A stretch of 64,000 nt of DNA from Hymenobacter algoricola (lineage in GTDB: Bacteria; Bacteroidota; Bacteroidia; Cytophagales; Hymenobacteraceae). The stretch is from positions 124,001-188,000 of the forward strand of contig NZ_BAABDH010000041.1 in NCBI RefSeq assembly GCF_039539525.1, read 5' to 3'. Both the position numbers and the translations under genes were made by a program. Under the pieces are notes generated by a model. It saw only the letters and a program-made list of their open reading frames with translations, searched no databases and was not told the origin of the DNA. Of the stretch, positions 8,040 to 16,652 are shown one piece after another (the stretch's first letter is position 1; each line of letters opens with the position of its first letter).

Positions 8040-9143
8040 TTATAGAATACCCTTCGTGCTCGGGATTTCCATCTTCCCCGCGTCGCGCACCAGGGCCATT
8101 TTAATGGCTTTGGCTACGGCTTTGAAAACGGCTTCGATCTTATGGTGCTCGTTCTGCCCTTCGGCTTTGATGTTGAGGTTGCAGCGGGCGGCGTCGGAAA
8201 AGCTCTTGAAGAAATGGTAGAACATTTCGCAGGGCATATCCCCTACCCGCTCGCGCTTGAACTCCGCCTCCCACACCAGCCAGGGGCGACCCGAAAAGTC
8301 GATGGCGGCCTGGGCCAGCACGTCATCCATGGGCAGCAGGAACCCGTAGCGGGCCAGGCCGCGCTTGTCGCCCAGGGCCTGGGTGAAGGCTTCGCCCAGG
8401 GCAATGGCCGTGTCCTCGATGGTGTGGTGCTCGTCGATGTGCAGGTCGCCCTGCACGTCGATCTTCATATCCACGCCCGAGTGCTTGCTGAGCTGGTCGA
8501 GCATGTGGTCGAAGAAGCCCAGGCCGGTGCGCATCTGGGGGCGGCCCGCGCCGTCGAGGTTCAGCTCGATGCGGATCTTGGTTTCATTCGTGTCGCGTTG
8601 TACTACTGCCGTGCGGGCGGGCAGGCGCAGGAATTGGTATATAGCTTCCCAACTCGTGGTACTAAGCGCGGCGCGCTCGTCGGCTTCCGCCCGGATCAGG
8701 ATCGACTGGCAGCCCAGGTTCTGGGCCAGCTCCACGTCGGTGATTCGGTCGCCAATTACAAAGGAGTGCACCAGATCGTAGCGGCCGGCTTCCCGGTACT
8801 GCCCGAGCATGCCGATGCCGGGCTTGCGGGTGGGCAGGTTGTCGTGGGGGAAGCTGCGGTCGATGTGCTCGCGCACGAACTCCACTCCTTCCGCGCGCAG
8901 CACGTCGAGCATCATCGTGTGGGCGGGCCAGAAGGTTTTTTCCGGGAAGCTGGCCGTGCCCAGGCCGTCCTGATTGCTGACCAGCACCAGCTCGTAGTCC
9001 AGCTCGCGGGCAATGCGGGCCAGGCCGCTGATGGCGCCGGGTACGAACTGAAATTTTTCCCGGGTCAGGGCGTCGACCTGGAAATCCGTCGGCGGCTCAA
9101 TCAGGATGGTGCCGTCCCGGTCGATGAAGAGTACTTTTTTCAT
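8040..9143 (-). CDS. hisB: Bifunctional histidinol-phosphatase / imidazoleglycerol-phosphate dehydratase
   Basis: 367-aa fusion. The N-terminal HAD phosphatase (about 1-165) has the nucleophile motif FIDRDGTI, SNQDG and the GDRITD loop. The C-terminal IGPD dehydratase (about 175-367) carries the paired metal-binding signatures GFFDHMLDQLSKH, DEHHTIED, MPCEMFYHFF and NEHHKIEA. The two reactions are steps 6 and 8 of the pathway. hisC starts 53 bp upstream on the same strand. Confidence 0.97.
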   Translation of the reverse strand: MKKVLFIDRDGTILIEPPTDFQVDALTREKFQFVPGAISGLARIARELDYELVLVSNQDGLGTASFPEKTFWPAHTMMLDVLRAEGVEFVREHIDRSFPHDNLPTRKPGIGMLGQYREAGRYDLVHSFVIGDRITDVELAQNLGCQSILIRAEADERAALSTTSWEAIYQFLRLPARTAVVQRDTNETKIRIELNLDGAGRPQMRTGLGFFDHMLDQLSKHSGVDMKIDVQGDLHIDEHHTIEDTAIALGEAFTQALGDKRGLARYGFLLPMDDVLAQAAIDFSGRPWLVWEAEFKRERVGDMPCEMFYHFFKSFSDAARCNLNIKAEGQNEHHKIEAVFKAVAKAIKMALVRDAGKMEIPSTKGIL

Positions 9144-9196
9144 GGGGTGCTTATGGGCCCGGCGCCGGGTTAGGGCCGCGGGCAGTGCGTTTCGTT

Positions 9197-10243
9197 TTAC
9201 TTGTAATCCCGCAGCGCCTGCAGCAGCTGCTCATTCTCGGCGGCGGTGCCCACCGTCAGGCGGAGCGTGCCGGCGCAGCCGGGCTGGGTGGTACGGTTGC
9301 GCACCACGATGCCCCGCGCCAGCAGGTAGTCGTACACGGCCGTCGCGTCGGGGCGGAAGCGCACGAGCAGGAAATTGGCATCCGAGGGAAATACTTCCGC
9401 CACGATGGCCAGGGCCGGGAGCCGTGCGGCCAGCCAGTCGCGGCCGGCGAGCAGCTGGTGGCGCAGCTGCTCGAAGCGGGGCGCATCGTGCAGGGCCGCC
9501 AGCGCGTGCTGCTGGGTGGCCTCCGACACGTTGTACGGCGGCTTGATCTTGTTGAGGTAGCCGATGATGGCGGGCGAGGCGAAGGCCATGCCCAGCCGCA
9601 GGCCGGCCAGCCCCCAGGCCTTGGAAAAGGTCTGCAGCACGACCAGGTTCGGGAATTCCGCCAGGCGGGTAGTCCAGCTCGGGGCGGCGGCAAAGTCGGC
9701 GTAGGCCTCATCTACCACCACCAGGCCGCGGAAGCCGCGCAGAATCTGCTCGATGGCCGCCGCGTGCAGCAGGTTGCCGGTGGGGTTATTCGGCGAGCAC
9801 AGCCAGACCAGCTTGGCTTCCGAAGCCAGAATCTGCGCCGTGGCCTCGGCCGAAATCTGGAAATCGGCCGTGAGCGGCAGGCGCTCAAGGTGCACATCGT
9901 TCAGGTGGGCCGCTACCTCGTACATGCCGTAGGTAGGCGGCAGAATCAGGATGCGGTCCTGGCCGGGCACACAGGTCAGGCGCACAAGCAGGTCGATGGC
10001 TTCGTCGGAGCCGTTGCCCAGAAAAATCTGCCCGGGGGCTACCCCCTTTAGGGTGGCTAGTGCCGCTTTCACGGCCCGCTGGTGCGGGTCGGGGTAGCGG
10101 TTGAACTGCTCGGGGCCGGCGCTGCCCAGGCTGTTTTCGTTGGCGTCGAGCATCACCCGGGCGTCGCCCTGGAACTCATCCCGGGCCGACGAGTACGGCT
10201 TCATGGCGCGGATATTGGGGCGAACGAGACTTTCTAAATCCAT
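9197..10243 (-). CDS. hisC: Histidinol-phosphate aminotransferase
   Basis: Fold-type I PLP aminotransferase of 348 aa. FLGNGSDEAIDLLVRL binds the cofactor phosphate, SPNNPTGN holds the conserved Asn, VVVDEAYADF the PLP-binding Asp, and TFSKAWGLAGLRLG the Schiff-base lysine. Substrate assignment follows from its place between hisD and hisB. Confidence 0.96.
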   Translation of the reverse strand: MDLESLVRPNIRAMKPYSSARDEFQGDARVMLDANENSLGSAGPEQFNRYPDPHQRAVKAALATLKGVAPGQIFLGNGSDEAIDLLVRLTCVPGQDRILILPPTYGMYEVAAHLNDVHLERLPLTADFQISAEATAQILASEAKLVWLCSPNNPTGNLLHAAAIEQILRGFRGLVVVDEAYADFAAAPSWTTRLAEFPNLVVLQTFSKAWGLAGLRLGMAFASPAIIGYLNKIKPPYNVSEATQQHALAALHDAPRFEQLRHQLLAGRDWLAARLPALAIVAEVFPSDANFLLVRFRPDATAVYDYLLARGIVVRNRTTQPGCAGTLRLTVGTAAENEQLLQALRDYK

Positions 10244-10333
10244 AACTGAGGTGGGGCTGATAACGCCGCCCGGGCGCTGATTGCTTATCTGATTAACCTG
10301 TTCTTGGGGCCGGGGCTGGCTGCTGAGTCGCTT

Positions 10334-11629
10334 TTATCCGGCCGCCAACGACTCCAGCCGCAGCGTGATGGCGCGGGCGTGGGCGCTGAGACCTTCGGCT
10401 TCGGCCATGGTTTCCACGATGGCGCCGATATGCTGCAGCCCGGCGGCGGTGATGCGCTGATAGGTGATTTTCTTCAGGAACGAGTCCAGCGACACGCCGC
10501 TATAGTTGCGGGCGTAGCCGTTGGTGGGCAGCGTGTGGTTGGTGCCCGAGGCGTAGTCGCCGGCGGCTTCGGGGGTCAGGTGGCCCAGAAACACCGAGCC
10601 GGCGCTGGTGACGCCCTCGGCCAGCTGCTCCGGGTTCTGTACGGCCAGAATCAAATGCTCGGGCGCGTACTGATTGGAGAAGAACAGCATTTCCTCCGGC
10701 GTGCGCAACAGAATGGCGCGGCTCTCGTCCAGGGCCCGCGTGGCCACCGCGGCCCGGGGCAGTGTAGCCAGCTGCCGCGCCACTTCGGCCTGGGTGGCCT
10801 CGATAACCGCCAGCGAGTCGGACAGCAGAATCACCTGCGAGTCGGGGCCGTGCTCGGCCTGGCTAAGCAAGTCGGCGGCCACGAAAACCGGGTTGGCCGA
10901 CTCATCGGCAATAACCAAGACTTCCGAGGGGCCCGCGGGCATGTCGATGGCCACGCCGTAGCGGGTCGCCAGCTGCTTGGCAGCCGTCACGTAGCGGTTG
11001 CCGGGCCCGAAGATCTTGTCTACGGCCGGCACCGATTCCGTGCCCCCGCTCAGCGCGGCCACGGCCTGGGCCCCGCCGGCTTTGATGATGGTGGTGATGT
11101 TGAGCAGCTGGGCCGTGAACAGGATAACCGGATTCACCGAGCCGTCGGGGCGGGGCGGCGTGCACAGCACCACTTCGGGGCAGCCAGCCAGCCGGGCCGG
11201 CACGCCCAGCATCAGCAGGGTGCTGAACAAGGGCGCCGTGCCGCCGGGCACGTAGAGCCCGACGCGCTGCACCGGCACGGCCCGCCGCCAGCACAGCACG
11301 CCCGGCATGGTTTCCACTTTCTCCTCCGCCGGGCGCTGGGCCTCGTGAAAGCGGCGGATGTTGGCGTGGGCCTGGCGGATGGCCGTCTGCAGCGCGGAAG
11401 GTACCTGGCCCACGGCGGCCTCCAGCTCGGCGGGCGTCACGCGCAGGCCGGCGCGCAGGTCGGCCCCGTCAAAAGTCTGGGCGTATTCGAGCAGGGCTGC
11501 GTCGCCGCGCTGGCGCACGTCGGCGAATATCTGCGCTACGCGCTGCTCCACGTCGGGGGCCTGCTGGGCGGCCGCGCGCTGCTGCAGGGCGGCCCATTCG
11601 GGTTGCGAAGGATAGTGAAAGATCTGCAT
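10334..11629 (-). CDS. hisD: Histidinol dehydrogenase
   Basis: 431-aa NAD-dependent zinc enzyme for the last two oxidations. GPGNRYVTAAKQL and DMPAGPSEVLVIAD are the cofactor region, ADLLSQAEHGPDSQ contains the zinc-binding Gln/His, and the C-terminal GTNHTLPTNGYAR region completes the active site. I start at the ATG at 11629 (MQIFHYPSQ), because the longer frame begins with TTG at 11701 and adds 24 residues with no family counterpart. Confidence 0.96.
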   Translation of the reverse strand: MQIFHYPSQPEWAALQQRAAAQQAPDVEQRVAQIFADVRQRGDAALLEYAQTFDGADLRAGLRVTPAELEAAVGQVPSALQTAIRQAHANIRRFHEAQRPAEEKVETMPGVLCWRRAVPVQRVGLYVPGGTAPLFSTLLMLGVPARLAGCPEVVLCTPPRPDGSVNPVILFTAQLLNITTIIKAGGAQAVAALSGGTESVPAVDKIFGPGNRYVTAAKQLATRYGVAIDMPAGPSEVLVIADESANPVFVAADLLSQAEHGPDSQVILLSDSLAVIEATQAEVARQLATLPRAAVATRALDESRAILLRTPEEMLFFSNQYAPEHLILAVQNPEQLAEGVTSAGSVFLGHLTPEAAGDYASGTNHTLPTNGYARNYSGVSLDSFLKKITYQRITAAGLQHIGAIVETMAEAEGLSAHARAITLRLESLAAG

Positions 11630-11740
11630 CGGGTTGGCGAAGTTAGGGGCGAGAAGCTGGCAGTCGGAAGTGGTGCTCGCCTGATAAGTCGGGACCTGCA
11701 AGCCCAGGGGCCAGCTCCTGACTCCCGGCTGCTGGCTGCT

Positions 11741-12592
11741 TCAGGAAATCATTTTCTCAATCGGGAGCACCAGGATGCCTTCCGCGCCCACGGCTTTAAG
11801 CTGGCCGGTGATGTGCCAGAAGTCGTCCTCGTTCACCACCGACTGCACCGACACCCAGCCCTGCTCGGCCAGCGGCGTCACCGTGGGCGACTTGATGCCG
11901 GGCAGCAGGGCCTTCACCGCGTCGAGGGCGGCCACGGGGGCATTCAGCAGAATGTACTTGTTGCGGCGGGCCCGGCGCACGGCCTGCATGCGGAACTGCA
12001 GCTGGGCCAGCAGCTCCTGCTTTTCGGCCGGCAGACTCTGGTTGGCAATCAGCACGGCCTCGGAGCGGAACACGGTTTCCACTTCGCGCAGGCCGTTGCC
12101 CAGCAGCGTGGAGCCCGAGGAAACGATGTCGCAGATGGCGTCGGCCAGCCCGATGCTGGGGGCAATTTCGACCGAGCCGCTGATGGTGTGCAGGTGGGCC
12201 TGCACGCCTTCGCCGGCCAGGTAGCGGCCCAGAATCTGGGGGTACGAGGTGGCAATGTTCTTCCCCTGCAGGTCGGCTACCGAGCTGTAGGCTTCGTTGC
12301 GGAGCACGGCCAGCGACAGGCGGCACTTGCTGAAGCCCAGCGTTTCGACTTCCAGGGCCGGGAAGCCCGCTTCCACCAGCACGTTCTGGCCCACAATACC
12401 CAGGTCGGCCACGCCGTCCTGCACGTAGCCGGGAATGTCGTCGTCGCGCAGAAACAGGATTTCGAGGGGGAAGTTGGTGGCTTCGGTTTTGAGCTTGTAG
12501 GTGCTGCTGACAAAGGAAATACCGCACTCCCGAATGAGATTGAGGGAATCTTCGCTCAGGCGGCCCGACTTCTGAATGGCTAAACGGATCAT
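11741..12592 (-). CDS. hisG: ATP phosphoribosyltransferase, long form
   Basis: First and committed enzyme of histidine synthesis, 283 aa. The catalytic part starts IRLAIQKSGRLSEDS and contains the PRPP loop DIVSSGSTLLGNG. The last ~75 residues are the ACT-like regulatory domain of HisG_L, so feedback inhibition by histidine without a HisZ partner is expected. The ATG is preceded on the coding strand by ten C and GAATTC. This is the first structural gene after the leader described at 12689-12922. Confidence 0.96.
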   Translation of the reverse strand: MIRLAIQKSGRLSEDSLNLIRECGISFVSSTYKLKTEATNFPLEILFLRDDDIPGYVQDGVADLGIVGQNVLVEAGFPALEVETLGFSKCRLSLAVLRNEAYSSVADLQGKNIATSYPQILGRYLAGEGVQAHLHTISGSVEIAPSIGLADAICDIVSSGSTLLGNGLREVETVFRSEAVLIANQSLPAEKQELLAQLQFRMQAVRRARRNKYILLNAPVAALDAVKALLPGIKSPTVTPLAEQGWVSVQSVVNEDDFWHITGQLKAVGAEGILVLPIEKMIS

Positions 12593-12623
12593 GGAATTCT
12601 GGGGGGGGGGTAAGAAAAGAAGG

Positions 12624-12814
12624 AGGCCCGGGCCTGGCGGCGGACGAGCGGACCCTTCGGGGATGGGAAGACTGGGTTACGGGAGAAAGACCGGCGCGGC
12701 GCCCGAAAGCGGGCAAACAGCGGTCGGGCCGCCTTGCTGGGCGGCCGGGCCACCGACTAGCGGCAGGCCCCACGGGGACGATATGCTGCGTTCATTCCTC
12801 TACAAAGAGGAATG
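12624..12814 (-). promoter_or_regulatory. Candidate transcription attenuator of the his operon
   Basis: On the coding (minus) strand a 9-bp pause-type hairpin (12793-12814, loop 12802-12805) encloses the leader stop codon. The last His codons contain GGCCACC (12814-12820), which can pair with GGTGGCC (12748-12754). The adjoining GGCCGCC (12740-12746) can instead pair with GGCGGCC (12727-12733). The bases just after that, GACCG (12721-12725), pair with CGGTC (12689-12693) around an inner GCCCG/CGGGC stem, followed by TTTCTCC. These are the 1:2, 2:3 and 3:4 alternatives of a classical attenuator. The T-tract is weak; a second possible terminator stem, AGGCCCGGGCCT (12624-12635) followed by CCTTCTTTTCTT, lies closer to hisG. 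Confidence 0.65.
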
Positions 12815-12922
12815 GTGGCCGTGCACATGATGGTGCGCCGCGCGCAGCCAGCCAGCGGCAACGCCCACGGTGGGGGCGGCGGCTTGGGGGCGGGTGCGGA
12901 AAAGGGGCGCGACGAAGGTCAT
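12800..12922 (-). CDS. His operon leader peptide
   Basis: 40-codon open frame from ATG at 12922 to TAG at 12800. Residues 30-37 read HHHVHGHH, so six of eight successive codons are His (CAC or CAT), three codons before the stop. The first 29 residues are unremarkable and Ala/Pro-rich. The ATG is the first after the predicted transcription start. The position immediately upstream of hisG and the overlap of the His codons with a hairpin arm identify it as the sensor of charged tRNA-His. It probably has no function as a protein. Confidence 0.82.
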   Translation of the reverse strand: MTFVAPLFRTRPQAAAPTVGVAAGWLRAAHHHVHGHHSSL

Positions 12923-12939
12923 GGAGGCGAATTGCTGGG

Positions 12940-12970
12940 CAAATGTACAAGCGGGGAATCCGGAACAAAA
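12940..12970 (-). promoter_or_regulatory. Promoter of the his operon
   Basis: Minus-strand TACATTTG (12940-12947) matches the Bacteroidota -7 consensus TAnnTTTG exactly. TTTTG (12966-12970) supplies the -33 TTG at 18 bp spacing. Predicted transcription start is near 12934, about 12 nt before the leader ATG. Confidence 0.78.
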
Positions 12971-13096
12971 GTTTACGGAGAAAAAATATTCAAAAGCCCG
13001 ATCTTCGCCCCTGGGTTGGATTGCCAACCAGCTTTCTGGCACCATTGTTTCGGGTACCGGCGCCACGCTCCGTTTTGGCGCGCACACTCCTTGTCT

Positions 13097-13999
13097 ATGC
13101 ATCCTCTCCGGTTTTCTTCCCTGCTGCTGGCCAGCGGCCTGTGCTTCGGCCTGCTGCTGGGTGGTTCCAGCGCCCAGGCTCAGTCCTACGCCGAGCAGCA
13201 GCAGCTGCCCCTACCCCAGGCCAGTCCGCACGCCGTGGTGCAGCAGACCGTGGGCCTGACCGACATCACCGTCGACTACCACTCGCCCAGCGTGAAGGGC
13301 CGCGCCATCTGGGGCGCGCTCGTGCCCTACGACCAGGTGTGGCGGGCCGGGGCCAACGAGAATACCATCCTGGCCTTTGCCGACCCGGTGATTCTGAACG
13401 GCCAGTCGGTGCCGGCCGGGCGCTACTCCTTCTACGTGGTGCCCCACGAAACCCAGGACTGGGAAGTGGTACTCAACCGCGTAACGACCCACTGGGGCGC
13501 CGAGGGCTACGAGGCCAAGGACGACCAGCTGCGCCTGAAGGCCGCCCCCGAAACGGCTCCCCTGCACGAGAGCCTGCTGTACTGGTTTTCGGAGCTCAAG
13601 CCGGCCAGCGCCCGCCTGAACCTGACCTGGGAAAAGCGTACGGTAAGCGTGCTGGTCACCACCGACGTGCACACCAAGGTGCTGGCCACCATCGAAAAAA
13701 CGATTGCGGCCCAGCCTCAGAACTGGCAGCTGCTGGCCCAGGCCGCCGACTACCTGGTGCTCAACAACCTGGAGTCGGAGCGGGCCCTGCGCTACATCAA
13801 CGAGTCCATCCGTCTGAAGGAAGCCTACACCAACACCTGGATCAAAGCCCGCCTGCTGGCTTCCCAGCAGGACTTCGGCACCGCCATCGAGGTAGGGCGC
13901 AAGGCCATCAAGCTGGGCGAAAAGCGCGACACGAACTTCAAAACCCAGCTCCCCGGCATGCGCCTGGCCCTGACGGAGTGGCAAAGCAAGGCCTACTGA
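13097..13999 (+). CDS. DUF2911 domain secreted protein
   Basis: 300 aa with a signal peptide (LLLASGLCFGLLLGGSSAQAQ). The DUF2911 domain is recognisable by VDYHSPSVKGRAIWG, VWRAGANENT, VPAGRYSFYVVP and a W-rich centre. The C-terminal third (about 200-300) contains TPR-like helices (NQLLAQAADYLVLN..., ALRYINESIRLKEAYTNTWIKARLL). Function unknown; the family is common and abundant in Bacteroidota envelopes. I use the ATG at 13097, which places the signal peptide at the N-terminus; the open frame extends upstream into the his regulatory region. It is divergent from the his operon. Confidence 0.85.
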   Translation: MHPLRFSSLLLASGLCFGLLLGGSSAQAQSYAEQQQLPLPQASPHAVVQQTVGLTDITVDYHSPSVKGRAIWGALVPYDQVWRAGANENTILAFADPVILNGQSVPAGRYSFYVVPHETQDWEVVLNRVTTHWGAEGYEAKDDQLRLKAAPETAPLHESLLYWFSELKPASARLNLTWEKRTVSVLVTTDVHTKVLATIEKTIAAQPQNWQLLAQAADYLVLNNLESERALRYINESIRLKEAYTNTWIKARLLASQQDFGTAIEVGRKAIKLGEKRDTNFKTQLPGMRLALTEWQSKAY

Positions 14000-14038
14000 T
14001 GTTGAAGCCCGGCGCCGCCCGTCGTCCGGCCCGCCCAC

Positions 14039-14076
14039 AAAAAGGCCCGCAACTGTTTCGTTGCGGGCCTTTTTTG
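14039..14076. terminator. Bidirectional terminator
   Basis: GGCCCGCAAC (14044-14053) and GTTGCGGGCC (14060-14069) form a 10-bp stem with a T-run to the right and an A-run to the left, serving both the DUF2911 gene and the convergent receptor gene. Confidence 0.9.
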
Positions 14077-14105
14077 CTGTCAGCTTCTTCCATCTGCCGG
14101 GTTCG

Positions 14106-16652
14106 TCAGAACCGGGCAATGGCCCGCAGGTTGATGATGCGCTGAGACAGGTAGTTGGGCACGGCATAGGTGCGCCCGTTCACGTCCTGCACGTAGCTGT
14201 AGCCCGCCACGTTGTTGGCGTCCAGCACGTTGAGGATTTCCAGCCCCAGCCACAGGCTTTCGAGCTGGCCGGGCCGGCGCGCGGCTTCGGAGCGGTTGGC
14301 CACGAACAGGATCTTGGAAAAGCCCAGGTCGACACGCTTGTAGGAGCGCGTCAGGGCCGAGGTGCCGCGCAGCTCCTGGTTGCCGGGAATGCTGAACGGC
14401 AGCCCGGTGCCGAAGACCAGGTTCACGTAGCCTTTCACGGTGGGGTTATTGGGCAGTTGGTCCTGGAAGAAGATGCCGAAGTTCAGCCGCTGGTCGGCCG
14501 GGCGGCGGATGTAGCCTTTCTCGGCAAAGCCAATGGAGTCGTTTTGGGCGTTGCGCAGCACGGTGAAGTCGCCGGCCACGTTTTCGCGGGTGGTGAGCAC
14601 GCCCAGGCTGAACCACGACTCGGAGCCTTTCACAAACTCGCCGCTGACCCGCGCGTCGAGGCCGGCGGCGTAGGCCGTGGCGTTGTTCTTGGCAAAGTAG
14701 CGCAGCCGCACGTTGTCCACGTCGTAGGGAATCACGTCGGTGAGGTATTTATAGTACACCTCGCTGCTGAGCTTGAAGGGCCGCTCCCACTGCCGGAAGC
14801 GCAGCTCGGTGCCGGCAATGAAGTGCAGGGAGCGTTGGGCGCGCAGCTCGGCGTTGAGCGTGGGCTGCTGCACCAGCACGCTCTGGGGCGTGGCGCGGGT
14901 GCCGCTGTTCTGGTCGCGCAGCTCCCGGTAGAACGGGGGCTGGTAGTACACGCCCGTGGCCAGCTTGTACGACAGGTTCGGGTGCCGGCGCGGGGTAAAC
15001 GAATACTGCAGCCGCGGACTGATGGTGAGCTGCCCGTTCACCGACCAGTAGTTGGCGCGTACGCCGTAGGTCAGGGTCTGCAGCGAGTCCAGCTCGACGG
15101 TGTGCTGGGCGTAGCCCTGGTAGCGGAAGCTGGTCAGGTCCAGGTCCGTCAGCAGGCGGGTGCGGCGGTAGTCGGGCACGAAGCCGGCCGAGTCGGCGAA
15201 GCTGTACTCGTTGAGCTGGTCCTGGAGCTGCTCGCGGCCGGCTTTGGCGCCCCAGCGCACGGAGTGGCGCGAGCCCGGCGTCCAGCGGCCCCGGCCTTCG
15301 AGGTTAAAAACCCGGGCCGTGAGGTAGTTGCGCGAGTTGTCGAAGCGGGAGCCCACGTCGCGCTGGCGCACGGCCTGGTTGAAGTCGGGCGACTTCGGGT
15401 CGCGGTTGATTTCGGCAAAGCTGTAGCGGGCTTCCACGTCGCGGTATTCCAGCTCCCGGGAGAACATGGCCCCGCCCAGCAGCTCGCCCTGCAGGGTGCT
15501 GGTGAAGTTGTGCTTCAAACTCAGCCCGCTCTGGTAAGTGTCGTACTGCATCCGCTCGTAGCCGTCGTACTGAACAAAGAGCCGCGACACCTGGTTGGTG
15601 GCCGTGCTGAACGTGACCTGCCCCGATTCGGGCGTCAGCCGGTAGTCGTTGTGGGCTACGCTGGTCAGCAGGCTCAGGCTGGTGCGCTCCCTATCGTCCC
15701 GGGGGCCCAAGGCGGCGGTAACGTACACCTGCGCGTCGTAGAAAGTCGGGTTGTAGTCGCCGCGCTGCGCCCGCAACGACCGCAGCACGTAGCTGGCGTT
15801 CTTGTAGCGGATACCGGCCAGGTAGCTTACCCGCTTGTTGGGCGAGGTGGCCTCCACGTGCATCGTGCCGCCCACCAGGCTGGCCGTGGCCGAGCCGCCG
15901 AACTGGGCGGGCTTCTTATAGTCGATGCTGAGCACCGAGGAGAGCTTGTCGCCGTACTTGGGCTGCCAGCCCCCGCTGGAAAACTCGATTTTGCCCACCA
16001 GGTCCGGATTCACAAAGCTCAGGCCCTCCTGCTGGGAAGCCGTAATCAGGAACGGCCGGTACACCTCGATACCATTGACGTAGACCAGGTTTTCGTCGTA
16101 GTTGCCCCCGCGCACCGAGTAGGTGCTGGTCAGCTCGTTGTTGGCTACCACGCCGGGCAGCGTAGTCAGAATCTTGTTGAAGTCGCCGAAGGCCGAGGGC
16201 AGCTCCTTCACCGAGCGCGGGTCGATGCGGGTGATGCTGACCTGCTCGCGGGTGCTGGCATCCTCGTTGCGGCCGCGCACGGTCACGTTTTTCAGCGCCT
16301 GGTTGTCGGCGGCCAGCGTCAGGCTCAGCTCCTGCCCGCGGTCCAGATCCAGCGGCTGGCGCACGGCCACAAAGCCCAGGCGGCGGGCCACCAGCACCGG
16401 GGCCCGGCCGCTCACAGGCCGGGCCACGCTCAGGGCAAACCGGCCCCGGCTATCGGTGCTGGTCCCCCCGGGCTGCCCTTCAATGCCCACCCCGACCAGC
16501 TCCAGCGGCTGGCCGGCGGCGTCGCGCACGGTGCCCGTCACCAGGATGCGGGCGGCCTGCTGGGCTTGGGCGGCGGGCAGGCCCAAGATCATCAAACACA
16601 GGGTCAGCCAGCCCAGGCGGGCGGCCAGAATCCGTCGGTAGCGGTGCGGCAT
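14106..16652 (-). CDS. TonB-dependent receptor with carboxypeptidase-like N-domain
   Basis: 848-aa outer-membrane receptor. After a signal peptide ending near AAQAQQ comes a carboxypeptidase-regulatory-like domain (RILVTGTVRDAAGQPLELV..., about 35-115), then a plug (PSAFGDFNKILTTLPGVV..., YSVRGGNYDENLVYVNGIEVYRP, about 140-240) and a beta-barrel ending in an aromatic (IARF). No SusD partner is adjacent, so this is not a PUL. Its ATG overlaps the rpe stop by one base (TGATG), implying translational coupling to a sugar-phosphate enzyme, an odd pairing. Substrate unknown. Confidence 0.9.
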   Translation of the reverse strand: MPHRYRRILAARLGWLTLCLMILGLPAAQAQQAARILVTGTVRDAAGQPLELVGVGIEGQPGGTSTDSRGRFALSVARPVSGRAPVLVARRLGFVAVRQPLDLDRGQELSLTLAADNQALKNVTVRGRNEDASTREQVSITRIDPRSVKELPSAFGDFNKILTTLPGVVANNELTSTYSVRGGNYDENLVYVNGIEVYRPFLITASQQEGLSFVNPDLVGKIEFSSGGWQPKYGDKLSSVLSIDYKKPAQFGGSATASLVGGTMHVEATSPNKRVSYLAGIRYKNASYVLRSLRAQRGDYNPTFYDAQVYVTAALGPRDDRERTSLSLLTSVAHNDYRLTPESGQVTFSTATNQVSRLFVQYDGYERMQYDTYQSGLSLKHNFTSTLQGELLGGAMFSRELEYRDVEARYSFAEINRDPKSPDFNQAVRQRDVGSRFDNSRNYLTARVFNLEGRGRWTPGSRHSVRWGAKAGREQLQDQLNEYSFADSAGFVPDYRRTRLLTDLDLTSFRYQGYAQHTVELDSLQTLTYGVRANYWSVNGQLTISPRLQYSFTPRRHPNLSYKLATGVYYQPPFYRELRDQNSGTRATPQSVLVQQPTLNAELRAQRSLHFIAGTELRFRQWERPFKLSSEVYYKYLTDVIPYDVDNVRLRYFAKNNATAYAAGLDARVSGEFVKGSESWFSLGVLTTRENVAGDFTVLRNAQNDSIGFAEKGYIRRPADQRLNFGIFFQDQLPNNPTVKGYVNLVFGTGLPFSIPGNQELRGTSALTRSYKRVDLGFSKILFVANRSEAARRPGQLESLWLGLEILNVLDANNVAGYSYVQDVNGRTYAVPNYLSQRIINLRAIARF

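Noticed and set aside
10304..12583. 759-codon open frame on the plus strand across hisD and hisG
   Set aside because: It lies opposite hisD and hisG, which have full family motifs; the long frame is an effect of high GC content.
12800..13102. 100-codon version of the his leader frame starting at 13102
   Set aside because: The predicted promoter (12940-12970) lies inside it, so translation should start at 12922.
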